Source: Polyangiaceae bacterium
Lineage (GTDB): Bacteria > Myxococcota_A > Polyangia > Polyangiales > Polyangiaceae
Length of the DNA: 42,545 bases
Direction of reading: 5' to 3'
Assembly (NCBI GenBank): GCA_022842465.1
Contig: JALHPN010000056.1
Coordinates: 1 to 42,545 of the forward strand
Below the pieces are notes generated by a model. The model was not told the origin of the DNA. It did no database searches and saw nothing but the letters and a program-made list of their open reading frames with translations. Position numbers and translations under genes: made by a program. Below, piece by piece: positions 22,940 through 31,233 of this stretch. Each line of letters begins with the position of its first letter. Position 1 is the first letter of the stretch.

Positions 22940-24285
22940 AGGCCGCGCTCCTCCGCCTCGCGCTCTTCCTCGCCGCGCTGCTCGCGTCGGCCGGCCTCGC
23001 GCTCGCCCAGGAGCCCGCGCCCGAGGAGCCCGTCCCGACCGCCTCGTGGGTGCGCGCGGCGCCCGGCGAGCGCGGCAAGGCTCCCCTCGCCGGCGACGTC
23101 CGCGTACCGGTCGCCCTCCTACCGCCCGGCGCGACGGCGGACGACCGCGGTCCGAGCCTCGCGATCTTTCCGGCGCAGAAGATCACGATCCGCTTCGACC
23201 ACGAGCTCCACACCGGGCAGCTCCATCTCGCCTGCACGAGCTGCCATCCGGGCGGCACGACGAGCCACGTGGCCGCAGACCGGCTCCTGCCCCCCGGCAC
23301 GACCTGTGACGCATGCCACGGCAGCCGCCATGCCGATCCGAACCAGGTCGTGCCCGGCGCGACCGAGCTCGGGAAGTGCGACACCTGTCATCTCGGGTAC
23401 GAGGCGGGCGACGGCAACCGCGTCGCCCCGGTCGTGCTCCCTCCCCCCAACCTGCGCTTCGATCACGCGAAGCACGCGGCGCGCAACATCGGCTGCCGGC
23501 AGTGCCACGGCGAGGTGCAGAAGCTGGCGCTCGCGACGCGCGACCAGCTCCCCCGCATGCGCGGGTGCATCGGATGCCACCAGCACCCGGACGCGGCGGC
23601 CCGTGGCGCCGCGAAGGGCGCCTGCGAGACGTGTCACCTGACCGGCGCCGGGAAGGAGGGCGGCACGATCCGTACGGTGTTCGCGAGCGGTACGCTCACC
23701 CCGCCGGCGTGGCTCCACAACGCGGCGCACGGGCCCGACTTCATCGCGCGCCACAAGTACGTGGCGGCGAACGACTCCTCCTTCTGCGCGAGCTGCCACA
23801 AGGAGGAGTCCTGCACGGCCTGTCACGACGGGCGGGTACGCCCGCGGAGCATCCACCCGAGCGACTACCTGAGCATGCACGCCGCCGAGGCGCGGCTCGC
23901 GACCGCCTCCACGGGCAAGTGCACGAGCTGCCACCGCGAGCAGAGCTTCTGCCTCGGCTGCCACCAGCGGCTCGGTGTCGCGATGAGCGGCCCGCCCGGC
24001 GCGCGGGACAGCGGCCGCTTCCACCCGCCCGCGGCGATCTGGTCGGACGCGCCGCGAAAGGCGGGCCACCACGCGTTCGAGGCGATGCGGAACCTGAACG
24101 CTTGCGTGAGCTGCCACATCGAGCGCGACTGCGTCGCGTGCCACGGCGGCCGGGGCATCGGCGCCGGGTTCGACCCCCACCCGGCCGGATTCCTCTCGGG
24201 CTGCGCCACGCAGATGCGGCGGAACCCGCGGCCGTGCCTCGTCTGCCACGACCCTGGCGCGAGCGCGCTCGCGAGGTGCCGATGA
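22936..24285 (+). CDS. Periplasmic 13-haem cytochrome c
   Basis: 449 residues with a cleavable signal peptide (LASAGLALAQ). I count thirteen CxxCH haem sites: CTSCH, CDACH, CDTCH, CRQCH, CIGCH, CETCH, CASCH, CTACH, CTSCH, CLGCH, CVSCH, CVACH and CLVCH. Several FDHELH/FDHAKH segments supply distal His, as in cytochrome c3/c7-type chains. The protein should be exported and act as a molecular wire. It is translationally coupled to the upstream beta-barrel gene. Downstream come a small conserved-looking protein and a lipoprotein with its own C...CH site. Respiratory or extracellular electron transfer is likely, but the partner substrate is not evident. Confidence 0.93.
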   Translation: MKAALLRLALFLAALLASAGLALAQEPAPEEPVPTASWVRAAPGERGKAPLAGDVRVPVALLPPGATADDRGPSLAIFPAQKITIRFDHELHTGQLHLACTSCHPGGTTSHVAADRLLPPGTTCDACHGSRHADPNQVVPGATELGKCDTCHLGYEAGDGNRVAPVVLPPPNLRFDHAKHAARNIGCRQCHGEVQKLALATRDQLPRMRGCIGCHQHPDAAARGAAKGACETCHLTGAGKEGGTIRTVFASGTLTPPAWLHNAAHGPDFIARHKYVAANDSSFCASCHKEESCTACHDGRVRPRSIHPSDYLSMHAAEARLATASTGKCTSCHREQSFCLGCHQRLGVAMSGPPGARDSGRFHPPAAIWSDAPRKAGHHAFEAMRNLNACVSCHIERDCVACHGGRGIGAGFDPHPAGFLSGCATQMRRNPRPCLVCHDPGASALARCR

Positions 24286-24408
24286 GAGGGATGTGCCGAG
24301 AACACCACGATTCGGGGTTGCCATGCGAAGGGCGACGCGGGTATAGGCCTAGGGGTCGGGCACCCGGCGCTTTTCGCCCCGACCCCTTCGGTCACAAGGA
24401 GGCCTCCT

Positions 24409-24663
24409 GTGAAAGAGCTCGTGCGATACCTCTTGGAAAACATGTACGTGGACTTCCAGGGGGAGATCTCGCTCGACCAGGTCCGGCAGTTCCTCCGTGG
24501 CGACGACAGCCGCGAAGCGAAGGCGCTCCTGCAGAAGCTGATCGAGGACAAGGGCGTCGACGACCTCCTCATCACCCTCGCGGACGTCCTGAAGGATCAC
24601 ATCCGGACGGGCATCACCGAGCAGGTCGTGAAGGAGCAGCTGTCCATGTACTCGGACAGCTGA
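24409..24663 (+). CDS. Small conserved-type protein
   Basis: 84 residues from a GTG at 24409 with a strong AAGGAGG site upstream. It is acidic, soluble and all-helical in appearance, beginning KELVRYLLENMYVDFQGEI and running on through LLQKLIEDKGVDD to the end. There is no signal peptide or metal motif. I recognise the general look of a short uncharacterised family but can assign no function. Its stop codon overlaps the supposed CTG start of the following lipoprotein, so the two may be coupled. Confidence 0.75.
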   Translation: MKELVRYLLENMYVDFQGEISLDQVRQFLRGDDSREAKALLQKLIEDKGVDDLLITLADVLKDHIRTGITEQVVKEQLSMYSDS

Positions 24664-25715
24664 GAGCCCTCTTCCCACTCTCCCTCGTCGTCGCGCTGGC
24701 GGCCTGCGACGCGGGCCCGCGGGACGATCAGGAGCCGCGTGGTCCCGCGATCACGATCCTCGGCGCGAACGTCGGCCTCGACCGCCCGCTCCCCGCAGAC
24801 GGCGCGATCGAGATCGCGTTCGACCGGTATCTCCTGCCCGCGTCGGTGACGCGTCAGTCCTTCGTCCTCGCGACGGGGGACGACGAGCCCGTGACGAGCG
24901 CGCAGGCGGCGGTCGTCACGTACGACCCGATCGCGCGGACGGTGACCCTCCGCGGCCAGCGGCAGCCGTGGCTCGAGCCCGGTCGGCTCTACAAGGTCAT
25001 CGTGACCGCGATCGGGGAAAACGAGATCGGCGGACTCCAGGCGATCGACGGCGCGACGCTCGCGACGGGCCAGCAGCGCCGCTTCGACTTCTTCGCGACG
25101 AAGGCGACCGGGACACCCTACGCCGAGCCGCGCGTCGACTTCTGCACGGAGGTGCTCCCGATCTTCGCGGCGAAGTGCGGGACCGGGTCGTGCCACGGTG
25201 ACGGGAGCACGCCGGCGATGGGCCTCGTGCTCGCGAGCCCCGAGGGGATCGCGCGGACGGCGATCGGTCGCGTCGCGCGCGAGACGGAGACGACCGGGAG
25301 GGCCGGGGCGCCGGAGTCGGAGGGCCGCCTCTTCGGCGTGGGGATGCCGCGGATCGCGCCGGGGAGCCCGGGGTCCTCGTGGCTCCTCTACAAGGCCGAG
25401 CTCGCGGCGCCGCCCGAGCGCGTCGTCGAGCCCACGACCACGTGCGCGCCGCCCCCCGGATCGGCGACGCCGGAGCCGTCCCCTCGCTTCTCCCCGCAGC
25501 TGCCGGTCCCGCGCGCGGCGGACGCGATCGAGCGCGGCGCCCTCGCGGCGCTGATGACGGGACGCCCCATGCCGTATCCGACGGCGTCGGGACAGGCGAC
25601 GTACGCGACGACGCCCCTCACGTTCGACGAACGGCAGCTCCTCCGGCTCTGGATCGCGCAGCTCGCCCCGGGAGCCCCCCTCCCCGCGTGCGGCGCGTGC
25701 TCGGCGAAGCCCTAG
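24660..25715 (+). CDS. Lipoprotein with Ig-like domain and a cytochrome-like C-x4-CH site
   Basis: 351 residues if translation starts at the CTG at 24660, which overlaps the previous TGA as CTGA; no ATG, GTG or TTG fits the frame before the signal peptide. That start gives (M)RALFPLSLVVALAAC, a clean lipoprotein signal. Residues of about 25-130 resemble a bacterial Ig-like (Big_5) domain (GANVGLDRPLPADGAIEIAFDR, LYKVIVTA). The second half has IFAAKCGTGSCHGDG, the C-x4-CH form seen in secreted myxobacterial and planctomycete cytochrome-like proteins, then SSWLLYK, TGRPMPYP and LRLWIAQLAPGA, typical of that class. It ends the cytochrome cluster. Confidence 0.8.
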   Translation: MRALFPLSLVVALAACDAGPRDDQEPRGPAITILGANVGLDRPLPADGAIEIAFDRYLLPASVTRQSFVLATGDDEPVTSAQAAVVTYDPIARTVTLRGQRQPWLEPGRLYKVIVTAIGENEIGGLQAIDGATLATGQQRRFDFFATKATGTPYAEPRVDFCTEVLPIFAAKCGTGSCHGDGSTPAMGLVLASPEGIARTAIGRVARETETTGRAGAPESEGRLFGVGMPRIAPGSPGSSWLLYKAELAAPPERVVEPTTTCAPPPGSATPEPSPRFSPQLPVPRAADAIERGALAALMTGRPMPYPTASGQATYATTPLTFDERQLLRLWIAQLAPGAPLPACGACSAKP

Positions 25716-25720
25716 CGCGG

Positions 25721-26680
25721 TCAGCCCGCGACGCGGTTGCGGCCGCCGTTCTTGGCGGCGTAGAGGGCCTGATCCGCGGCCTCGTACAGCATGGCCGGCG
25801 AGGTGACGCGCGCGTCGAACGTCGTCACGCCGACGCTGACCGTGCAGCCGAACTCCTTCGCCTCGACGAGGAACCGCGCGGCCTCGACGAGCTTCCGGAT
25901 CTTCTCCCCGGCGATCCGGGCGCCCGGCCCGTCGACCTCGGGGAGGAGGACGGCGAACTCCTCGCCGCCGACGCGGGCGAGCACGTCCTGCTGGCGGAGC
26001 CTGGGCTTCACCGTGAGCGAGAGCTGGCGGAGGACGCTGTCGCCCGCGACGTGCCCGTAGGTGTCGTTGATCTGCTTGAAGTGATCGATGTCGAAGAGGA
26101 CGAGCGAAAGCGCACGGCGGTACCGGAGGCTGCGGTTGTACTCGCGCTCGAGCGCCTCGTTGAAGTACCGACGATTGTGCGTCTGCGTGAGCGCATCCAT
26201 CGTCATCAGCCGGTAGATCTCTTCGTGGTAGTTCGCCTCGATGTTGTCGCCGGACATGTACTTGAGGATCGAGCGACCGATCTTGATCTGGTCGCCGTCC
26301 TTCAGCGCCTGACGCTTCACCGTCTGGTCGTCGACGAACGTCCCGTTCGTCGACCCGAGATCCTCGATGAAGTGGCGGCTGCCGTCCCACGAGATGCGGG
26401 CGTGGTGACGGCTGATGCTCTCCTGGTCGATCGGGAGATCCGAGCGCGACGAGCGCCCGATCTCGAACGTGCTCACGCCGAGCGGCGCGCGCTTTCCCAG
26501 CTCGGGACCGTAGATGACGACGATGCACGCGCGATCCGTCGTCGTCGCCGGCTGGCTGAACGAGTCCAGATCGAGCTTCGTCACCCGCTCGAGCGGGTTG
26601 TCGACGCGGCCGCGCGGCTTCTCGGCAATCTCGACGTTTCCGTGCGCTTGGAAGAGCGGGTCCTTCGGGTCCACCGGCAC
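25721..26680 (-). CDS. FHA-GGDEF diguanylate cyclase
   Basis: 319 residues; GTG start at 26680, one base after the DUF362 stop, with AAGGAAG inside the upstream gene as ribosome site. The N-terminal FHA domain (about 50-145; FEIGRSSRSDLPIDQESISRHHARI, STNGTFVDD) binds phosphothreonine. The GGDEF domain (about 165-319) has DALTQTHNRR, DIDHFKQINDTYGH and the active-site GGEEF. An RxxD inhibitory site (RQQD) lies five residues before GGEEF, so feedback by cyclic di-GMP is likely. The architecture resembles Bdellovibrio DgcB. A kinase 4 kb away could in principle supply the phosphorylated partner. Confidence 0.93.
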   Translation of the reverse strand: MPVDPKDPLFQAHGNVEIAEKPRGRVDNPLERVTKLDLDSFSQPATTTDRACIVVIYGPELGKRAPLGVSTFEIGRSSRSDLPIDQESISRHHARISWDGSRHFIEDLGSTNGTFVDDQTVKRQALKDGDQIKIGRSILKYMSGDNIEANYHEEIYRLMTMDALTQTHNRRYFNEALEREYNRSLRYRRALSLVLFDIDHFKQINDTYGHVAGDSVLRQLSLTVKPRLRQQDVLARVGGEEFAVLLPEVDGPGARIAGEKIRKLVEAARFLVEAKEFGCTVSVGVTTFDARVTSPAMLYEAADQALYAAKNGGRNRVAG

Positions 26681-26681
26681 C

Positions 26682-27800
26682 TCAGATCGCGACTTCCTTC
26701 ACCTGGATCTGCGCACGATCGTGGATGCCGAGACCGAGGTCCGCGGCCGCCTTGATGTACGCAGGCTCGCGGCCGGCATCCTTCAACGGCTTGAGCTTGA
26801 GCTCGGCGCGCAGCTTGTCGACGACCTCCCAGCCGACCGTGTCGAGCGCGACGGGGTCGGTCGAGACGTAGATCGCCTCGTGCGGCTTCACCATCTCGGG
26901 ACGCTTCCAGAGCGGCCCGCCGTCGGCCATGACCTTGAACGCGTCGCTGATGCAGAGGCGCACGCGGCTCTTGATGACGTCCTGCGCGTACATGAGCGCG
27001 ATCTGCGGGCTCGCGTGGTGCACGTGGAAGTCGTGCGGGTTGATGCTGCAGCCGTGCGTCATGTTCTTGAGCGCGCCCGTGTAGCCGCAGATCGAGTGGT
27101 CCTTCACGAGCGCGAAGTTGATCGCCGCCGTCGCCTCCGTCAGGTAGCGCACGAACTTCGTGCGCGTGCCCGTGCCGGGGATGAGGCGGTCGTCCATCGT
27201 CGCGTTGCCGTTGCCGTGGGTCGCGATCTTGACGCCCTTCGGGACGTTTCCCGCGTTGATGCGCGTGCCGTCGAGGAACCCGCCGTACTGCTCGAGCACC
27301 GTGATGTGATCGGCGGGGACGCCGCTCTCGATCATGGCCTCGAGGAACGGGAGCACGAGCTCCTTGTTCGTCCCCATGTTCTTGAGCGCGATGCCGTTCA
27401 CCTTCACGACGACGATGTCGTCCTTGTGGACGAACTGGCCGATCGCCGTCGGCAGATCGCTCTTGCCGGTGAGCTCCGTGAGGGCGCGCGTGAGCATCGC
27501 CTTCGCGTCCTCCGGCTTCGGATAGAGCTGGTTCGTCTGGAGGCTGTCCTTCTTCGTCACCTTCACCACGCGGCCGGGCGCGGAGAACGGCGTGAAGCCG
27601 GGGGGCGGCGTGGCGGCGTAGCTCTTCGCGGCCTTCGCCGTCGCGTCGCCGGCAAGCGCCGTCTTCGTCGAGGCGAGCGTCGCGGCGCTCGCGGCCGCTG
27701 CCGCTGCCGTCCCGAGGAAGCCGCGACGCGTGACGCTCGCGTCGGGAGAGAGCTCGCGTTCGATGCGGGCCAGCTGGAGCTCTTCGTCACGATCCGTCAT
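26682..27800 (-). CDS. Tat-exported DUF362 protein
   Basis: 372 residues; ATG at 27800 with GGAGGAA ahead. A twin-arginine signal (VTRRGFLGTAAAAAASAATL) lies about 25 residues in, after a short cytoplasmic extension, so a folded, probably cofactor-bearing protein is exported. The body is a DUF362 domain with VVVKVNGI, VLEQYGGF, NFALVKDHSICGYTGALKNMTHG, LCISDAFKVMADGGP and STDPVALDTVGWEVVD. DUF362 proteins are often linked to iron-sulfur cofactors, but this one shows no ferredoxin-type Cys cluster. Function unknown. It is the first gene of a two-gene operon with the FHA-GGDEF protein. Confidence 0.9.
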   Translation of the reverse strand: MTDRDEELQLARIERELSPDASVTRRGFLGTAAAAAASAATLASTKTALAGDATAKAAKSYAATPPPGFTPFSAPGRVVKVTKKDSLQTNQLYPKPEDAKAMLTRALTELTGKSDLPTAIGQFVHKDDIVVVKVNGIALKNMGTNKELVLPFLEAMIESGVPADHITVLEQYGGFLDGTRINAGNVPKGVKIATHGNGNATMDDRLIPGTGTRTKFVRYLTEATAAINFALVKDHSICGYTGALKNMTHGCSINPHDFHVHHASPQIALMYAQDVIKSRVRLCISDAFKVMADGGPLWKRPEMVKPHEAIYVSTDPVALDTVGWEVVDKLRAELKLKPLKDAGREPAYIKAAADLGLGIHDRAQIQVKEVAI

Positions 27801-28029
27801 GGGCGTTCCTCCGAGATACCGGTACCTTACGCTCCTCAGCGTCCGCGGCAAGCGTCCCGCGAGAGAGGGGTCCCGCTCCCTGGTCGCGCTGAGGGGGTCT
27901 GGAGGCTCGGAATCGTAAGCGGATCGAGCCCCGTCGAGAAGCGATGTCGGGGAAGAACGCGATGGGCCTCGACGTACGTCTCCGCGCTCACGCCCCACCG
28001 CACGCGGCGAATCCGCGGAGGACATTGCC

Positions 28030-28515
28030 ATGACCCGACCCACGCTCCACGTCCCCCCCCAGGTCCACGACACGCTCCGCGAGGACCTCCCTGACGCGCT
28101 CCGGCTGCTGGAGACGTCGTTCGACGTCGTGCCGTGGTCCGACGCGACGCCGTCCAAGGCGAAGACGACGGCGTCCTTCGCCGAAGAGGCGATGAAGGGC
28201 ATGGAGGTGTCGACGGCGATCGACTGCCCCTTCATGCCCTTCGTGCTCGACGGCGAGGTGCCCGAGGCCCTGGTGAACGCGGCGCCGACGTACCCGTCCC
28301 GTCTGCACATGATCAGCGCCACCGCGTTCGGCGAGATCGAGGAGTACTTCCCAGGCGGCCAGCCGCAGCTCGAGAAGGCGCTCTCGCTCCTCGACGAGCT
28401 CGGGACGCCCTCGGCGCTGACGGTCGACGGCGGCGCGATGGGGGAGGTGCGCATGACCTATGCGCGCGGAAAGGACGGCGCGAGCTCGGGTCTCTTCACG
28501 ATCCTGCTCGAGTAG
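28030..28515 (+). CDS. Hypothetical protein
   Basis: 161 residues; the ATG at 28030 has GGAGGA eight bases ahead. It is soluble and acidic, with no signal peptide, membrane segment or metal motif. It begins TRPTLHVPPQVHDTLREDLPD and has a middle ATAFGEIEEYFPGG. No family recognised. It stands alone between the divergent DUF362 gene and a ComEA-like gene. Confidence 0.75.
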   Translation: MTRPTLHVPPQVHDTLREDLPDALRLLETSFDVVPWSDATPSKAKTTASFAEEAMKGMEVSTAIDCPFMPFVLDGEVPEALVNAAPTYPSRLHMISATAFGEIEEYFPGGQPQLEKALSLLDELGTPSALTVDGGAMGEVRMTYARGKDGASSGLFTILLE

Positions 28516-28620
28516 CGACTGGCACGCCCCCCGCTGGCCAGGCCAGCGAGGCGTCGGCCGGGGCCAGGGCGTGGCGCGCGCAAGCGCTCGAGATCGCATG
28601 AGGCCAGCGTTGGCGCGAGA

Positions 28621-29169
28621 ATGGCTCCGCGCGTGCCCATGCCGCTCCTCTCTCCGCCGTCCCGCGCGCGCGCTCTCTTCGGTCACGTCGCGGCGTCGAC
28701 ATGGATGCGGCCGCTGCTCCGCGTCGTCGTCGGCGCCGTCGCGCTCGTCCTCCTCGCCGGCATCGGCCGCGCCTCCGGCCCCTCCGGCCTCCTCGCCCCT
28801 TCCGCCGTGCCCACCCCCACCCCCGTGCCCGTGCCCGTGCCCGTGCCCGTGCCCGCGCCCGCTCTCTTCCCCGACGCCGCCCCCGCACCCTCGCCCTCCC
28901 CCGCGCCGCCCTCGCCCTCCCGCGCGCCGCCCTCGCCCTCCCCCTCCCGCGCCTCCCCCGACGCCCCCGTCTTCCTCAACCACGCCTCCGCCGAAGACCT
29001 CCGCCGCCTCCCCGGCGTGGGGCCGAAGCGCGCGGACGCCATCCTCGCGCTCCGCGCGAAGCTCGGTCGCTTCCAGCGCGTCGAAGACCTCCTCCGCGTC
29101 AGAGGCGTCGGCCGCGCCACCCTCAAGAAGTGGCGCCCCCTCGTCCGCCTCGACGCACCCCCGCCGTGA
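28621..29169 (+). CDS. ComEA-like membrane-anchored helix-hairpin-helix protein
   Basis: 182 residues. The start is uncertain (ATG at 28621, 28639 or 28705; the last is just before the membrane segment). After one membrane segment (LLRVVVGAVALVLLAGIG) comes a Pro-rich linker with PVPVPVPVPV and SPSPAPPSPS, encoded in part by five tandem GTGCCC units. The C-terminal 60 residues are a double helix-hairpin-helix DNA-binding module (LNHASAEDLRRLPGVGPKRADAILALRAKLG, then LLRVRGVGRATLKKW). ComEA pulls DNA into the periplasm during transformation. With comM near the other end of the window this hints at natural competence, but one HhH protein is weak proof. Confidence 0.82.
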   Translation: MAPRVPMPLLSPPSRARALFGHVAASTWMRPLLRVVVGAVALVLLAGIGRASGPSGLLAPSAVPTPTPVPVPVPVPVPAPALFPDAAPAPSPSPAPPSPSRAPPSPSPSRASPDAPVFLNHASAEDLRRLPGVGPKRADAILALRAKLGRFQRVEDLLRVRGVGRATLKKWRPLVRLDAPPP

Positions 29170-29182
29170 ACGAAGGTGCCGC

Positions 29183-29878
29183 TCAGGTCCGCTGCGCCAC
29201 GGCCTCCCGGATCCCCACGACCAGCGGGGTCACCAGGGCCGTCCGGAGCTTGTACGACGCGCGGTTCGCAAGGAGCACCGTCGACACCGAGGCGATCGTC
29301 TCCTTCACCTCGAGCCCGTTCTGGACGAGCGTCGCCCCCGTCTCCACGAGGTCGACGATGAGGTCCGCGAGCCCGGTCAGCGGCGCGAGCTCGACCGAGC
29401 TCTGCACGTTGACGACCTCCACTTGCACGCCGCGACGCGCGAAGTGCTCGGCGGTCGTACGCGGGTACTTCGTCGCGACGCGCGGCATGTGGCCGGCGCG
29501 CGCCTCGAGGGGGCCGACCCTGCCGGCGACCACCATCCGGCATCGGCCGATTTCGAGGTCGACGGGGTGGTAGACGTCGACGTCGCGCTCGAGGAGCACG
29601 TCGCGCCCGCAGACGCCGAGATCGGCGGTCCCGTAGTCGACGTACGTCGGCACGTCGTCGGGCTTCAGCAGGAGAAAGTGGACCCTGTGGCCGCGAAAAT
29701 CCCCGACGCGCACGAGCGCGCGCGTCTCCTCGAGGAGCGCCGCTTCGACCGTGCAGGCGGCGCCGGCGCTCGCGATCCCCGTGACGCCGGCGCGGGCGAG
29801 GAGCGCGGCGACCGGCTTCAGCGTCCGTCCCTTCGGGAGCGCGATCGTGAGCGGACGAGACCCGTCCGCTTCGCTCAC
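29183..29878 (-). CDS. hisG: ATP phosphoribosyltransferase, short form
   Basis: 231 residues; GTG at 29878 overlaps the murA stop (GTGA). This is the first enzyme of histidine synthesis, joining ATP and [13 protein letters not shown] near the start, [17 protein letters not shown] in the middle, [23 protein letters not shown] and the PRPP-binding stretch [20 protein letters not shown] all fit. It lacks the C-terminal regulatory domain, so it is the short type that needs HisZ for activity and feedback; hisZ is not in this window. It is coupled to murA. Confidence 0.95.
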   Translation of the reverse strand: MSEADGSRPLTIALPKGRTLKPVAALLARAGVTGIASAGAACTVEAALLEETRALVRVGDFRGHRVHFLLLKPDDVPTYVDYGTADLGVCGRDVLLERDVDVYHPVDLEIGRCRMVVAGRVGPLEARAGHMPRVATKYPRTTAEHFARRGVQVEVVNVQSSVELAPLTGLADLIVDLVETGATLVQNGLEVKETIASVSTVLLANRASYKLRTALVTPLVVGIREAVAQRT

Positions 29879-31161
29879 GCCTCGGCTCCCTTGACGCGTT
29901 CGACGTGGGCGCCGAGCCCGGCGAGCTTCTCCTCGATCCGCTCGTATCCGCGGTCGAGGTGGTAGACGCGCCGGATCTCCGTCTCCTCGTCGGACGCGAG
30001 GCCCGCGAGCACGAGCGACGCGCTCGCGCGGAGATCGGTCGCCATGACCGACGCGCCGTAGAGCTTCGAGACGCCCTGGACGACCGCCGTGTTCCCGCGC
30101 AAGGCCACGCTCGCGCCCATGCGCTGCAGCTCCGGCACGTGCATGAAGCGGTTCTCGAAGATCGTCTCGCTGATGACGCTCTCGCCGCGGGCGAGGCACA
30201 TGAGCGCGAGGAACTGCGCCTGCATGTCGGTCGGGAAGCCGGGGTGCGGGGCGGTCGTGATGTTGACGCTGCGGAGCGGCCCGCGGCGCCGCACACGGAT
30301 GTTCTGGGCCTCGCTCGTGATCTCGACGCCGGCGGCGCGGAGCTTCTGCGAGAGCGCCTCGAGGTCTCCGAGCTCGGCGCCTTCGAGGACGACGTCGCCG
30401 CCGTCGACCATCGCGGCCGCGACCATGTACGTGCCGGCCTCGATGCGGTCCGGGATGATCGCGTGGTCGAAGGGCGCGAGCTTGCCCGGCTCTGCGCCGA
30501 CGATGTGGATGACGTCGGTACCGGCGCCGTTCACCTCGGCGCCCATCTTGTTGAGGATGCGTCCGAGCTCCTCGATCTCCGGCTCGCGCGCGCAGTTCAC
30601 GAGGGTCGAGCGGCCCTTGGCGAGCGCGGCCGCCATCATGATGTTCTCGGTGCCGGTGACGGTCGGGAGATCGAAGTAGACCTCCGCGCCCCGGAGGCGT
30701 CCGCCGCCGCCGGGCCCCTCCGCGAGCACGTAGCCGCGCTCGAGCTTGATGGAACAGCCCATCGCCTCGAGGCCCTTCAAGTGCTGGTCGATCGGGCGCG
30801 CGCCGATGGCGCAGCCCCCCGGGAGCGACACCTTCGCGCGGCCGAAGCGGGCGACGAGCGGGCCGAGCACGAGCACGCTCGCGCGCATCTGCTTCACGAG
30901 CTCGTAGGGCGCCTCGGGCCTCACCTGGGAGCCGGCGGCGACCTGGATCTCGGGGGCATCGAAGGTGACCTCGCGCCCGAGGAAGCGGAGCAGCGCGGAG
31001 GTGGTCTCCATGTCGCGGAGGCGCGGCACGTTGCGGAGACGGCTCGCGCCGTCGCTGAGCAGCGTCGCGCAGAGGATGGGGAGCGCGGCGTTCTTCGCGC
31101 CGCTGATCCTCACCTTGCCGACGAGCGGCTTACCCGTGCCTCGGACTCGAAGAGCGTCCAT
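29875..31161 (-). CDS. murA: UDP-N-acetylglucosamine 1-carboxyvinyltransferase
   Basis: 428 residues. It carries out the first committed step of peptidoglycan synthesis, transferring enolpyruvate from PEP to UDP-GlcNAc in the cytoplasm. The N-terminal [13 protein letters not shown] with catalytic Lys, [15 protein letters not shown], and the loop [15 protein letters not shown] with the PEP-binding Cys (so it should be fosfomycin-sensitive) are present. So are [13 protein letters not shown] and the C-terminal [13 protein letters not shown]. The length is normal. ATG at 31161. The stop overlaps the hisG start. Confidence 0.96.
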   Translation of the reverse strand: MDALRVRGTGKPLVGKVRISGAKNAALPILCATLLSDGASRLRNVPRLRDMETTSALLRFLGREVTFDAPEIQVAAGSQVRPEAPYELVKQMRASVLVLGPLVARFGRAKVSLPGGCAIGARPIDQHLKGLEAMGCSIKLERGYVLAEGPGGGGRLRGAEVYFDLPTVTGTENIMMAAALAKGRSTLVNCAREPEIEELGRILNKMGAEVNGAGTDVIHIVGAEPGKLAPFDHAIIPDRIEAGTYMVAAAMVDGGDVVLEGAELGDLEALSQKLRAAGVEITSEAQNIRVRRRGPLRSVNITTAPHPGFPTDMQAQFLALMCLARGESVISETIFENRFMHVPELQRMGASVALRGNTAVVQGVSKLYGASVMATDLRASASLVLAGLASDEETEIRRVYHLDRGYERIEEKLAGLGAHVERVKGAEA

Positions 31162-31233
31162 CGGAGAAGACTACTGACAGAAATCGCGCCGCCCGGCCAA
31201 GGATCCGCGCTCCCGGTGAGCGGCCGGGGCGGA

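Noticed and set aside
28516..28620. CGCTGGCC / GGCCAGCG palindrome as a terminator
   Set aside because: The loop is too short for a stable hairpin of full length and no T tract follows. It could be chance in GC-rich DNA.
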